From Flaccisagitta enflata (lineage: Eukaryota; Chaetognatha; Sagittoidea; Aphragmophora), in contig OZ231128.1 of NCBI GenBank assembly GCA_965153355.1, positions 48,732,001 through 48,796,000 of the forward strand: 64,000 nt of DNA, written 5' to 3'. Each line of letters starts with the position of its first letter. The first letter of the stretch is position 1. This document shows, in pieces, positions 46,558 to 57,675 of the stretch. Position numbers and translations under genes: made by a program. The notes below the pieces were generated by a model. That model saw only the letters and a program-made list of their open reading frames with translations. It did no database searches and was not told the origin of the DNA.

Positions 46558-46885
46558 TTCCGCCTCCTCCTCCTCCTCATCCTCCTCCTCCTCAGTATCC
46601 TCCTCCTCCCTCTTCTACTCACTGAGATATCATTAAATATATTTATTTTGTTTAACTGTGTGATGTATGCTCTTCATCAAAAAAACCTTTGATGATTTTA
46701 CTTGAATTTTAAGTGTCTTTCAAAATATACGCTAATAATGAAATAAAGGCAAAAATCAGCAAAATCTCATTTGCATATTCTTTGGTCAAATCATGATACC
46801 TAAAACTACCCCAGTAATGAAAAAGTTTCTTCCCATTATAAGACTATGCCGTAATAAAAAATGGGCCATGAATCAATGAGCAGTG
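46558..46885 (-). repeat. Dispersed repeat with GGA tract, copy 2
   Basis: Reverse of the repeat at 43090: CCT tract at 46558-46613, then AATCTCATTTGCATATTC, TTTGGTCAAATCATG and AAAAATGGGCCATGA at 46760-46875. Confidence 0.6.
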
Positions 46886-47242
46886 AATTACTCATTACAC
46901 TACAGCTTAATGAGAAGGTGCCCAGATGGATATGGTCTCAACTCAATCTGTAGATAAAACTAAGAGAGGAGGTTAAAGAAATGGGCAGGGGCAGCCCTTG
47001 AGGCTAAAATGATGTGCAATAAGAAACTTGGTAATATTGGACAAAGTGGAACTGTCTTTTATCAGAGAATGGCTATAAAATAGGATTTCAACCTATTCTA
47101 TTTGGTAATTTTGGCTGAACTTGGACGGAATTTACCTTAGTCAATATGAACATATCTAAGTACCATTTAAATCACTTTGTCAGGCTCAAATACATGAAAT
47201 TTAACTTTAGTTAGCCTAATTTTGTCAGGGGTGTTGAAGTAC
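46886..47242. other. Unassigned DNA
   Basis: No gene or repeat recognised. Confidence 0.4.
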
Positions 47243-47626
47243 TCTTAATTCCTTGAACATATTGGCAGTTCAAAACATAACTGATAAAAAAAAGTCCGTG
47301 AAGACTTCATTTTAGAGGGTTTAAACCTAGACCGTTAGATTCAGCAGAAAAGATCAGCTCAGTTGAACAATTTCTACAGGTTTTAAGGCCAATTCAAGTA
47401 TTTTAGGACAATTGTCCTAAAGAAACATTGGACAATTGTCCCAAAAAAACTTAAAATGGCCGTAAAACCTGTAAAAATTGTCCAATTGAGCTGACCTTTT
47501 ACAAAATTAAGTAAAATTTTCTGCTGTATCTGATGGTCTAGGTTAAAACACTCTAAAATAAGTCTTCATGGACTTTGATTTCATGAGTTATGTTTTTTAA
47601 CCGCCGAATACATTCAAGGAATTAAG
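47243..47626. mobile_element. Fold-back family, intact copy
   Basis: 384 bp with ends CTTAATTCCTTGAA and complement. Arms continue through AAAACATAACT, AAGTCC(G/A)TGAAGACTT, GTTTAAACCTAGACC and AAACCTGTA. The centre carries GGACAATTGTCC. No clear target duplication. A second copy is at 34884. Confidence 0.8.
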
Positions 47627-48120
47627 CTTCCTTTGATTAGTCCAGACACTAAAAATGAAGCTAGAGAAATGAAATTAAGATAATAAAAATTCATCCTCCA
47701 GTTTTAGTTGGGTTTACTCGGAATGTGCTGTACATAATCAGATGCAAATTTCATGACTTGAAAAGCTTAAGAAAAGTTCCTTACTTTGCCCATGGATTTT
47801 GAAAAATAAAGCCAAACCAAAGTTGAAGAATAATTGACACCTGGGTATTGCTAGCAAATGGTCCAAAGGTGATTAAGTTAGAGCAAGCAACCCAATTGGG
47901 GCAAAATAGGGAAATTTATGTAAAACATAACAGGAAATACTTACATTATACTAGCATTAGAGATTCATATTAATTTCCACCAGCAGTAATAATGAATCTA
48001 CAGGTGTAGCACTTCATTGACAGGATTGTTAAACAAGCGTTAACCAGGAATATTTTCTCTTTTCCCAAAATGTAAATTTTGAAAAGCTAATACGCCATAC
48101 TTGCACCTCGTAATCTGGGA
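47627..48120. other. Unassigned DNA
   Basis: No gene or repeat recognised. Confidence 0.4.
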
Positions 48121-48387
48121 TGAGATTAAACCCCGGGGGTTCCTCGGGGTTGCTTGGGGTTGCTCGGGTTGCTTGGGGTTGAACCCCAAGTAAACCCCCA
48201 GTAAACCCCAAGCAACCCAAGCTTGAGGTTTGCTCGGGGTTGCTTGGGGTTTGCTCGGGGTTGCTTGGGGTTTGCACGGTGTTGATGTTATTATTTGTCA
48301 TTGTTTCTAACAATACAACCCCGAGCAACCTCAATCAACCCTGAGCAAAACCTGAGCGATACCAAGCAACCTTGGGGTTTAATCTCA
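48121..48387. mobile_element. G-rich fold-back (GGGGTTGCTTGG arrays)
   Basis: Ends TGAGATTAAACCCC and complement enclose arrays of GGGGTTGCT(C/T)GG on one side and CCCCAAGCAACC or CCGAGCAACC on the other. The loop is AT-rich (48275-48320). Regular GGGG runs could form quadruplexes. The minus-strand NPEQTPS repeats are array translation. Confidence 0.8.
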
Positions 48388-48846
48388 CTGTTTTACCTTA
48401 CAGAATACCTGGTGACTTGGTTGTTTTACAGTGGGTATTTTGGCCTTGGATTACGGTTCAAGAAATTTTCTCAATGAAAAAAATAATTACCTGCGTTTCA
48501 CTTCGTTTTGAAATACTTTTTTAAGACCTCCGGTAAACTTCCCAAACAACCCCTGTTAAGAAGCAAAGAAAGAGAGAGTTTTTAGTAGTGCGCCTCTTGA
48601 AGGTGTGACAAGATGTATCTCGGACTCGATATGTTTTGAGCACTAAAGGTAGCCAGGGGGAGTGAAAATTTAAAAACTGGCAAAAATTTTTGTTTCAGCG
48701 GATCTTTTCTATTCAAATAATTACAATCAAGATGTTTTTGGACGGATTTAGGAAAAATCGGTGACCAAAATGTAGAGTTTTCAAGGCGCATCCATCCCTT
48801 TTAGCGTGACTAAATCGATTCAGCTGTTCAAAAGTTATGAACGCTT
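48388..48846. other. Unassigned DNA
   Basis: No gene or repeat recognised. Confidence 0.4.
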
Positions 48847-49096
48847 AAACAAGGCCGGATACACGGCCAATCCGTAGTCGCTGCTGGTGGGCAGGGGCAG
48901 TAATGCGAGTGGGCAGGGGCAGTATATGAGTGGGCGGGGGCTGTATTGACGCCAGGCAGGAGCTGTGATGGTCAAAAATCTGTTTTTCAGTCGATTCCGC
49001 GTCATCAAAATTTTCGCGAGACGGACAGACAGACAGACAGATATTCAGACCCAGGGACACACCCTCTTATAGAGTCGCTTAGGCAGCGACTAAAAA
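48847..49096 (-). mobile_element. HG family copy, complete
   Basis: Reversed: ACAAGGCCGGATACACGGCC, three AGTGGGCAGGGGC(A/T)GTA-type units, GACGGACAGACAGACAGAC tract, CCTCTTATAGAG, then stem AGTCGCT/AGCGACT followed by AAAAA. A copy with both ends. Confidence 0.8.
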
Positions 49097-49399
49097 CAGG
49101 TAAAGGAGAACAAAAATGTAAGTTTATGAAAAATCTCATATCTATTCATGTAAACATGACTTAGTCGCAGTTTTTTCATATTTTTCCTCTCCTTATGTCT
49201 ATCATGCTCCCTTGTCTGCTTAATACGCCTAATTCGAGCAAAGGCCCAAGACTGGCAAAAAAATGGGCAAAATTGAGAGATGACCACATTTTTCAAGCAT
49301 ATTCGTGTTTTGATTTTGTTTTTTTGCAAGCATACCCCAATCCATCCTCACAAAGGGAAAAATCATGCAAATATAATTTGTATCAGTGCATGTACTCAC

Positions 49400-49545
49400 A
49401 AAAGATTCTGTTTTGGCGTTATTATTGGAAAGATCATTGGAAAATTGCCAGTCATCCTCCTGCTTGTCAGTGAGAGGCTCATCGGTTTTTGTGGAGACGA
49501 AATATGCACAACCTTTGTCATGTTTTGCGACACAGCTTGTGGCGC
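49400..49545 (-). CDS. Internal exon candidate, unrecognised protein
   Basis: On the minus strand, CCCTCCTTCTTATCCAG is a strong acceptor ending at 49546, and TTT|GTGAGT is a strong donor just below 49400. The 146 bases between start in phase 1 and end on a codon boundary, open for 48 codons. These include two Cys (CVAKHDKGC), an acidic stretch (DEPLTDKQEDDW) and a polar tail (NNNAKTESF). Composition is balanced and not repeat-derived. No family is recognised, and neighbouring exons were not found, so the gene may be large or this may be chance. Confidence 0.4.
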
Positions 49546-50079
49546 CTGGATAAGAAGGAGGGTGGGGCGCAAGGATATGAGGCACAGAGAGGTAAAGGGT
49601 AGGCGTCAGTACTATCTGACAATCTTGGAAAAAAAGTGTTCCAACACCTGGGCAACTAATTGACTATTTCACCAAGTATTGACCAAAACATCATACTAAA
49701 GGGTATGTGATATTTTTAACCTTATTCCATACACGGATTCATGATATTCGGGCTGATATACGCATAGTAATTAGCTAACTAACATAATTTTTCACTGAGA
49801 ATAATCATTTTTTTCTCTTTTTTTGCATTAAATAGCAGCATGCTGTAGTCAAGCGATAAAGTAAAAATATAGTTTTCATTTATGATCAGAATTGTTATTC
49901 TTTTCTGAATATGCCGATCTTTTCAAAAATTAATTTTACCAAGGTTAAGATCTTAAATTGTTTATCTAATTGTGAGTATTTACTCAATGACAGCAAACAT
50001 GCAGGAGACGGAAGTTTCTTCTTCAGCCAATACTTTACAGATGATTTGAGTTTTCCATATTTAAAGCACTCTGTACAGG
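49546..50079. other. Unassigned DNA
   Basis: No gene or repeat recognised. Confidence 0.4.
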
Positions 50080-50640
50080 TTTTTAGTCGCGTGCACGCAA
50101 CTCTACAACCCGCCCTGTCCGTCAGTCATCGATATCGGTCACACTTTACTTTTTTATCAATTTTATTTCTTTAAGTCATTTTTAGTCATTCTAAGTCATT
50201 CCAAGTCATTCTAAGTCATTCTAAGTCATTCCAAGTCGTTTTAAATCATTTTAAGTCATTTAAGTCATTTAAGTCACTATTGTCATTTTAGTCAATATAG
50301 TCCTTTTCATCATTTAAGTCATTCTAAAAGTCATTTAAGTTATTCTAAGTCATTTCAAGTGATTATAAGTCATTTTCAGAAGTGATTTCAAGGCATTTAA
50401 AGTCATTTAAGTCATTATTGTCATTTTAGTAAATATAATCCTTTTCATCGTTTTAAGCATTTTTAAGTCATTTTAAGTCATTTAATGTCATTATAAGTCA
50501 TTATAAGTCATTATAAGTCATTATAAGTCATTTTAAATCATTTTAAATAATTTTAAGTCATTTTAAGTCATTTTTAGTCATTCTAAGCCCTAAGTCCTAA
50601 GTCATTTTAATCATTTTAGTCAATATAGTCATTTCACTTT
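50080..50640 (+). mobile_element. HG family copy with long AAGTCATTTT body
   Basis: TTTTTAG, stem AGTCGCGTG/CACGCAACT (one mismatch), CTCTACAACCCGCC, short GTCC tract, then about 45 units of AAGTCATTTT/AAGTCATTCT. The usual GGCCTTGTT end is not found; the array passes into a second minisatellite. Confidence 0.8.
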
Positions 50641-50945
50641 TTATTTATATGATTATAGTTAGTATAGGTAATCATGCAATTTGGGTAATCCATAGGTAAT
50701 TATTGATCATTATGCAATTATATGGTAATCCATGAGTCATTAAAGGTAATCATAGGCCATAAAAGGTGATTATAGGTCATTATATAATTATAGGTTATCA
50801 TGGGTCATTATTAGTAATTATAGGTCAGTATATAATCATGAGTAATTTATAGGTAGTTAAAAAGTCATTATAGAGTAATAATTATAGGTAATTATAGGTC
50901 ATTATGTACTTATAGGTCATTATAGGTCATAATAGGTAGTATTTG
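50641..50945 (+). repeat. GGTAATTATAGGTCATTA minisatellite
   Basis: Irregular 9-18-bp units of TAGGTAATTA and TAGGTCATTA directly following the AAGTCATTTT array. Confidence 0.85.
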
Positions 50946-51439
50946 ATGCTTCTTTTTGGCTTAACTCGATTTGTCGGTTGTATTGTATTTGATACTTTTG
51001 TTTTGACCAGTGATTTGGCTTTTAAAGATAACTGTGGGCCCTAAAATCACCTTATGAGAAAATCACCCCTATGAAAAAAAAATCAATTTTTATGAAAAAA
51101 ATCATTGCTAAGTAAATTGATGTCATAGTTTGTGAGATTTCTTTGTTAAAACACGCTTTCTAAAGCTCAGTTGCAAAATTTTCATCAAATCATCTTCCAC
51201 TTGAGACCAATCTGGCATTTATGGCTTCAACCGTTTAGCAATGAGAGCAAGTTAAAGAATACCGTCTCAGCCACCAGGAGAATTATTTTTGCATCAGCTG
51301 AGATTACTTGTAGACCTAGTCCAATGACCTAGTCCAATGAAATTTTGAAACCCAAAAACGTTACAGATAGTCCTTTAAGGCAAAACTAATTCCAAATAAG
51401 TGAGATTTAATTCATCTTTGAATAAAAGCTGAACATTTT
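50946..51439. other. Unassigned DNA
   Basis: No gene or repeat recognised. Confidence 0.4.
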
Positions 51440-51530
51440 TTTCCATAGGAGACGGATGACCCTGTATAAGAGGCCATGTCTGTCCATCGTTTGGTCGGTT
51501 GGTTGGTTGGTCTGACCGTCACGCAAACGT
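51440..51530 (+). repeat. HG 5' fragment
   Basis: GGAGACGGATGACCCTGTATAAGAGGCC, in two overlapping parts, then GTCCATCGTTTGGTCGG tract. The stem is decayed. Confidence 0.5.
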
Positions 51531-51607
51531 TTAAACCGCGTAAAACTGCCATTTTGGCGTCTCTCTTTATGCCTGTCGCCTATCATGCCGTCCCACATGC
51601 ATTTTCA

Positions 51608-51676
51608 TTCGGATGTTCATTCATTTTATTATTCATTTATTCATTCATTCATTCATTCATTCATTCATTCATTCAT
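51608..51676 (+). repeat. (ATTC)n microsatellite
   Basis: Pure ATTC units in the second half. Confidence 0.95.
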
Positions 51677-51978
51677 TAAGTTCTACTGTAAGAAATACCA
51701 ATATCCAATTATATAATTGCAACCAAGTGAACGATAATTTGCAAGCATGTTTTCATGCGAATATCGGGACTGAAAAAATGTTCTCAAAGAGGGAATTGTT
51801 GTGTGTGAGTAATGTGACCAATCAAAACAGAGATGGGCATTTACGGCTTTTCTTTTGACTAAGAAGAATGAAAGTGAAAAAGGCGACAAAGCAGTTCCAC
51901 AGTCCATCAAATCTCACCCTTATGGGAAAAACGAACCCAACGCCTCTTCATCCCAGTCAACACACTTTAATAGTCAGA
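51677..51978. other. Unassigned DNA
   Basis: No gene or repeat recognised. Confidence 0.4.
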
Positions 51979-52483
51979 GGACAAAACATAATAGGTATAT
52001 ATATCTTACCATTAGTTTTGATTCAACCCACTGACGATAAACAACGTCTTATAAGCAACAACCCGTTATTGAAATTATAGCTGGTTATAATATTACAAAA
52101 TCAGAGTATTACAGCCAGCTGTAATTCAAACAACCAGTTATTGCAAAATCCTCGATAAATTCCCAGAGAAGTGAATGCTGCCACAACATATACTTATATA
52201 AAAATAAATTTGTGGATCAATGCTTGATTTAATTATTATACAACGTTAAAAATATTTCTTACAAAAAGAGACATATGCATATATCAAATTTTCAGACTTT
52301 CATAGAACCATTACAACTGCAAGTGTCTGTTTATTTCGTGAAATGGATTTTCGCTAACTTTGTAACTTAAACAGCCGTGTCAGACTTCTTACCAACCACC
52401 GTTGTTTACTTACTCCTGCTCAACATCAATGTGCATCAAAATCTTTAATAGGTTGTGATATATATACCTATTGTGTTTTGTCC
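51979..52483. mobile_element. Fold-back element (GGACAAAACA ends)
   Basis: 505 bp, with ends GGACAAAACA(T/C)AATAGG continuing into TATATATC on both arms, and GTTGTTTA inside. No clean target duplication. Confidence 0.65.
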
Positions 52484-52646
52484 AGTTGATCAGAATAGTC
52501 CTACTGAGAGGAGATGACATTATGCTGAGACAAAAACATACTGCTTTGTCCATTTTTGAGGCTCTCTCTAGTTTCATTTTTTTTTCTTTTCTTTTGTTTC
52601 ATCTTCTTTGTTTTATTCTTTCATTCTTTCTCTTACTTTCTCTGTT

Positions 52647-52684
52647 TCTATCTATCTATCTATCTATCTATCCATTCATCTATC
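52647..52684 (+). repeat. (TATC)n microsatellite
   Basis: Six or more TATC units. Confidence 0.93.
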
Positions 52685-52694
52685 TTACACTTGG

Positions 52695-52860
52695 CAGTAG
52701 GACCTCAGCTCTACTGGTTCCATTGGGACTGAAAAATTTTCACCTTATTTTAGGTAAGAGAGGTGAAATCAAGATAAAAACTACCACGCAGGAACCCCAA
52801 ATGCTGGGATCTTTATTGATGTGAACTTATGCTGAGGTCATATTGGTGGGTCCTCCACTG
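52695..52860 (-). mobile_element. MITE, second copy of the 9194 family
   Basis: Reverse of 9194-9356: CAGTAGGACC start, GGTTCCATTGGGACTGAA, AGGTGAAATCA...AAAACTACCA, end GGGTCCTCCACTG. Flanks are GG and CA rather than TA. Confidence 0.8.
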
Positions 52861-52869
52861 CACAATTAT

Positions 52870-52888
52870 TCTTCTTTCTTTCTTTTCT

Positions 52889-52921
<33 letters not shown>

Positions 52922-52976
52922 TGTGTTTTTTCTTTTCTTTCTTTTCTTCTTTCTTTTCTTCTCTTTTCTTTTCATC
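52870..52976 (+). repeat. (CTTT)n microsatellite
   Basis: CTTT/TTTTC units starting 10 bp after the MITE. Confidence 0.94.
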
Positions 52977-53419
52977 AAAAGCCCATGCAGAAGATGGGGA
53001 TCTGCTGATAATGTGGTGGCTCCGCCTTAGATGGCAACAAAGCTGATTTCTCCACTAAATTGATTGGTTGTCACTTGGTCAACGTTATGCGGCATGTTTG
53101 TCCACTTTCTGATAAGACTCAGATCCTTTTCAACGTGAGGGCAGGATGCACGTTTGCGTAGTGCGTACTCTCAGCTGAGTTATGTTACCCACAATGATGA
53201 TAGTGAAAGACAGACTGACAGAGAGCCAGGTACCCTTGAACGGATAACAAAACAAGGAGCAAAAATTGTTGGTAAAGATTTACATATAAGATATAGACAG
53301 GCAGACAGACAGAGCAATGAAAGAAACAATGAAACTTACAGACCGAGCAGACAAAAACAAACCCACTGAAACTACAAAACTTAAAAGATAGGTAGATAAA
53401 CAACGGGTCAGGTGCGACG

Positions 53420-53423
<4 letters not shown>
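52977..53423. other. Unassigned DNA
   Basis: Short CAGA and GACAGACAGA tracts only. Confidence 0.4.

Positions 53424-53511
<88 letters not shown>
53424..53511 (+). repeat. (GA)n microsatellite
   Basis: A pure GA tract of 88 bp. Confidence 0.97.
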
Positions 53512-53512
<1 letters not shown>

Positions 53513-54347
53513 AGAGAAATTGTTCTGTTCATTGTGTCTCACGCGTCAATCGACTAAATCTTTTTTCGCCGCCGGTGGGGAGCGAGATTATCTCCATGTC
53601 AACGTTCAGCGATCAAATTCACCGTAAAGCGTAACATAAATCCTTTATTATCGATGTTACCAAAACACGTAATGAAGAATGAATCTGCGAAGGGAGCTGG
53701 AATGGGTGTCCCTCTAACGAGAAGCGCGAAAAATTTCACTCTTGCGCGCGCGCTCAGCTCAGGCGGTCGGGGAAAGAATTTATGAGTTTTAAGATGTAGC
53801 GCTGAATTCAAGGGGAAGAAGTGGGGAAACTAGATAAATGCGACGTGATAGTGAATAGATTAGGTCTTTGGGACGCAGGGTAAAGAATAATTTATTGTTA
53901 TTCCATCGTTTTGTTCAATCAATGATCATAAATCAATCTATATAAGTCTATCGTCGTTCAGTCAATCCGTTAGTTGGCTGATTTGTTTTGCGAGCCGAAG
54001 TATCATTACTTCCCCATATTTAGTTGGAATGGCCCCCGCTGCATTGACGGTTTTTTTTTTTCTTCTGTTTCTTCGTTAATCTTTTTTTCTTTCTTGATAT
54101 GCATAAGTGAGTTTATTCTCCCCTTTCTTTGTTATTCTCCCTACCTTTCTTCTGAATTACATGTTATGCCGGATTTCTTTCGTCTGAGCAAGGGAATGTC
54201 GCGTCGTGTGCACGGATATCATCGTTGACATTTAATTGTTATATGTTGTTTTTCTTTTCTCTTTTCTTTTCTCCATATCTGAGTTGATCCCCAACCGTAC
54301 GTGTTGCAACTCTTTCGCGCGAATCATTGTTTGATTGACCTGTTTCT
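53512..54347. other. Unassigned DNA with CpG-rich patch
   Basis: 53540-53800 is relatively CpG-rich (TTCGCCGCCGG, TTGCGCGCGCGCTCAG) and could border a gene. No frame or splice pair is convincing. Confidence 0.3.
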
Positions 54348-54453
54348 GGGCAGCGGCCCGGGGAAATGTCTTCCTTTTCCTCCTCCTCCTCCTTCTCCCT
54401 CTCCTTCGCAGCTCATCAGCCTCTTCGGGACCCCTGCACTGCCAACTGCCAAG
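54348..54453. mobile_element. TB-type miniature, degenerate
   Basis: GGGCAGCGGCCCGGGGAAAT, a CCTCCT tract, then CTTCGGGACCCCTGCACTGCC, which resembles the inverted end. Confidence 0.5.
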
Positions 54454-54753
54454 GGCAAGAAATAATCGTTTCTGTTCTTCACTAAACAATCTTTACGTTT
54501 GTTTTGTCTATGTATTTGGTCCATGCGGATGTTAACAATACACCTTTTCTTTTATAACTTGCACCAAAGCTCTTTGGATAGAGGTCACGTCTATCCATTC
54601 GTCGGTTGGTTCAAAGTGCACGATGATCTACGATGATCTACGAGGCGCACATGTTAGCTTACTTGGTAACGTGGTTTTTCTCTATTGCTCGCTGCGCCTC
54701 GCGCAAAAATTTGACGCTATAATACCAGTAATGGCGACTATCGACCCAATTTC
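54454..54753. other. Unassigned DNA
   Basis: A GATGATCTAC duplication near 54625-54645; otherwise nothing. Confidence 0.35.
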
Positions 54754-54952
54754 TTTTTAGTCGCGTGCACGCGACTCTACAACCCGCTTTGTCCGTCGGT
54801 TGGTCGGTCGGATGGTTGGTCAGTCACACTTTACTTTTTTTTATGATTTTATTTCTTAGACCTCACTGCTCTTACCTAAATGGTTTGGTGACCTTAAATA
54901 TGGCCCCTGCCCACCCGCACGCGACTTCGGTAGCCGTGTATCCGGCCTTGTT
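54754..54952 (+). mobile_element. HG family reference copy, 199 bp
   Basis: The clearest compact copy. TTTTT, palindrome AGTCGCGTGCACGCGACT, CTACAACCCGCTTTGTCC, GGTTGGTCGGTCGG tract, AT-rich spacer, then far end CCCCTGCCCACCCGCACGCG and CTTCGGTAGCC...GGCCTTGTT. Confidence 0.85.
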
Positions 54953-55019
54953 CACAGTGGGCTTTTTTAGGCGAACCTTTCTCAAAACCTCTGGTAGCTT
55001 CTAACCTAATTTTTCTTGC

Positions 55020-56050
55020 ACAGTTCAACCCTGTGAGTGTACTAGATGCCCTAACAAGCAAAAATAACCAGCTTTAAGGGCCCCAGGGGCCCCAAAGGGC
55101 CCCAAAAGGCCCCAAAAGTAGGTTTTTGAGGATTTTCAGGGTTTTTTTACTATTATCATGTCTTATCTTGGTTGTTTATGGTAAATTTCAACCCTATAGA
55201 GGTGTGATAGAGTTCTACAAGAAAGAATTGTCGCAGGTGAGGGGCCCATGTCTCTAGGACCCCGTAGAATAACAGTAGGTTTTTAGTGCTTGTTTTTTTG
55301 GATATAACATACTTTGTTGTGTACTCTAAATTCATTCTGCTATGTGAAAGAGGTTCTAGCAAGCCAACCTTTAGTGTTATGGCCCAGGGCCCCTAGAGAC
55401 CGTAGAAGTAGGTTTTTTAGGCTATTTTTAGGGTTTAGTGCTTAAAATAATAGGTTGTTTTAGAGTTTACTGTAAATTCAAGCCTTGTTAATGTGATAGC
55501 GGTTCTGGCAAGAAAAATTATTGGGTCTTATGGGCCCCAGGGGCCCCTAGAAACCATAAAAGTTGTTTTTTAGGGTATTTTTGAGGATTTTGCTCATAAT
55601 TATGGGTTTTTTGTTGTATAATGTAAATTCTATCTTTGATAATGTGATAGAAGTACTAGCAAGCAAAATTTTTGGGTGTTATGGGCCCCAGGGACCCCTA
55701 GAAATCATAAAAGCAAATTTTTGAGGCTATTTTTTCAGGTTTTTTGCTTTTAATCATGGTTTTTTTTTGGTGTTTACAGTAAATATTAACCTTGTCATTG
55801 TAATAAAGGTTCTAGCAAGCAATACTTTTAGATGGTAAGGGCCTCAAGAGCCCCTAAGGACCCTGAAAAGAGGTATTTTAGCCAATAGAGAGTATTTCTT
55901 TAAGACTACATGTGCTTTTTTGTTGAATATTGTAAATTTGCACCCTATTGGTGAGATAAAAGCCTTTAAAAGCATTTTTTTTGTATCATGGGCTCCAGGG
56001 GCCCCTAAGGACCTCAAATTTTTTTTTTTTGCTATGAGGTTTTTTGTATT
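55020..56050 (+). repeat. Satellite A, about 152-bp units x 7
   Basis: Repeats of GGGCCCCAGGGGCCCCTAG, CATAAAAGTAGGTTTTT, TTTACTGTAAATTC and GATAGAGGTTCTAGCAAGC. The GGCCCCAGGGG box recurs at about 55080, 55240, 55381, 55529, 55682, 55841 and 55988. Units are diverged. Confidence 0.9.
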
Positions 56051-56107
56051 TAGTCATGTGTTTTCTTGCCCATGATTAGTCATATATAAACATACTCGGA
56101 CATCTTC

Positions 56108-56605
56108 TTTCTTCTTCTCCTCCTCCTCCTCCTCCTCCTCCTCCTGCTCCTCCTCCTCCCTTCAACAGTTCCACAAGGTTACTTTCAAACCTATGTCCTG
56201 TGGTAAATATCATCTTTTAGAGGTACAAAGCTTGGCCAATATTATAGATTTACATGATTTGCAGCTGCCACCGCCTCCTCCTCCTCCTGCTCCTCCTCCT
56301 CCTCCACCTACTCCCTTCAACAGTGCCACAAGGTTACTTTCAAACCAATCTCCTTTGGTAAATATCATCTTTAAGATGATCAAAGCTTGGCCATTATAGA
56401 TTTACAAGATCTGCAGCTGCCTCACGCGCCCTCCTCCTCCTCCTCCTCCTCCTCCTCCCCTCAACAGTTCCACAAGGTTAATTTCAAACCAATCTCATTG
56501 ATAAATACCATCTTTTTGATGATCAAAGCTTGGCTAATATTATAGATTTACAAGATTTGCAGCTGCCCCTGCCGCCTCCTCCTCCTTCTCCTCCTCCTCC
56601 ACTAC
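56108..56605 (+). repeat. Satellite B, about 150-bp units with CCT tracts
   Basis: About 3.3 units of CTCCTC tract, TTCAACAGTTCCACAAGGTT, TAAATATCATCTTT, CAAAGCTTGGCCAAT, and ATAGATTTACA...TTTGCAGCTGCC. The AACAGT box recurs at about 56165, 56316 and 56463. Confidence 0.92.
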
Positions 56606-57584
56606 ACTTACAATAACTATCTCATCCCACATTGTGGGTGGTTTATTAGCAACAAGTTTTGACTTTTATAAAAGAAAAACAACACTTTCATAGTAGAGGT
56701 AAAATAGACAAATTCCAATGGATCAGATTTTCAAAATGCCCTTCCAGATAGGGAAACAGCACAAAAGTTATTTCTCCAAAATGGTGAGTAATAACCCATA
56801 TATGGAAACTAGTCCTTTGTAGGCCATCACCAAAAGGTAGAAATTCTGACAAAATATCTTAAGTCTCATGTACATAGGTAAAAAAAATAAAACTGATTTT
56901 TGCTCTTCCCCTTCCATAGGATTCATAAATGAAAGTTACTCATTGATTTTTAAAAAACGCATTATTTAGTATTGCCGCAAAACTATGAGAGGTATACAAT
57001 TATAATGAAACCTGATTATGAAACTCTAGAGTTTCCTCTACATATTTCAGTAATATATTGTCTTAATGTTTGGGTGTACTATGGTTTAAAAAAATAATAA
57101 AATACCCCCCTTATTTTGATTGAATAAGCCTTACCAAGCTAATTTAGAGCGCTGTTACCCCCCCCTAAATAAAAAAATCAGCCAAAATTGTGATTGGTAC
57201 TTTACATACTAACCATTACCCCTCTATTTCAGCCATATTTGGTTCATTTTTTTTATTTCTTGATTTTGACAAAATTGGCCATCTCAGCTTCCAGAGCCAG
57301 AGTCCAGGCGATTACATAGTGGGCACCTACTTCCGGTCAAGGTATCATTCTATGGCTGGTTAATATCAAATATATACTCTAAAAATTAGGTTTGGCGTTT
57401 TTTGTTTCTCCATTTTTGGCCTAAAAGTGCCCTCTGAGGTAATGAGAAAGGTCGGCCTACAGTGTTGTTTTGAAAAGTACCCAGCTCCTCTAGAGGCTGA
57501 GATATCCTTATTTGAAGTTGTTTCTTATTTCTAGGTAGAATAGAAATGTTCCCATCTATCATGTCTGACCTTTTTCAGTGATAT
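56606..57584. other. Unassigned DNA
   Basis: About 1 kb without a recognised gene or repeat. Confidence 0.4.
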
Positions 57585-57675
57585 CATTTTTACTTGCGCC
57601 CATATCCAACTATCCACGCATCTCCATAAGAGGCTTTTTCGGTCCTTCGGTCTGTCTGCCTATCGGTCAAGCGTC
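57585..57675 (+). repeat. HG 5' fragment
   Basis: TCCACGCATCTCCATAAGAGG then GGTCCTTCGGTCTGTC and TCGGTCAAGC. Only one stem arm is recognisable. Confidence 0.5.

Noticed and set aside
54335-54535. Terminal exon after a CCTCCT...TTCGCAG acceptor, reading to a stop
   Set aside because: The region matches a degenerate TB end on both sides, which explains the C-rich tract and the following GC-rich sequence.
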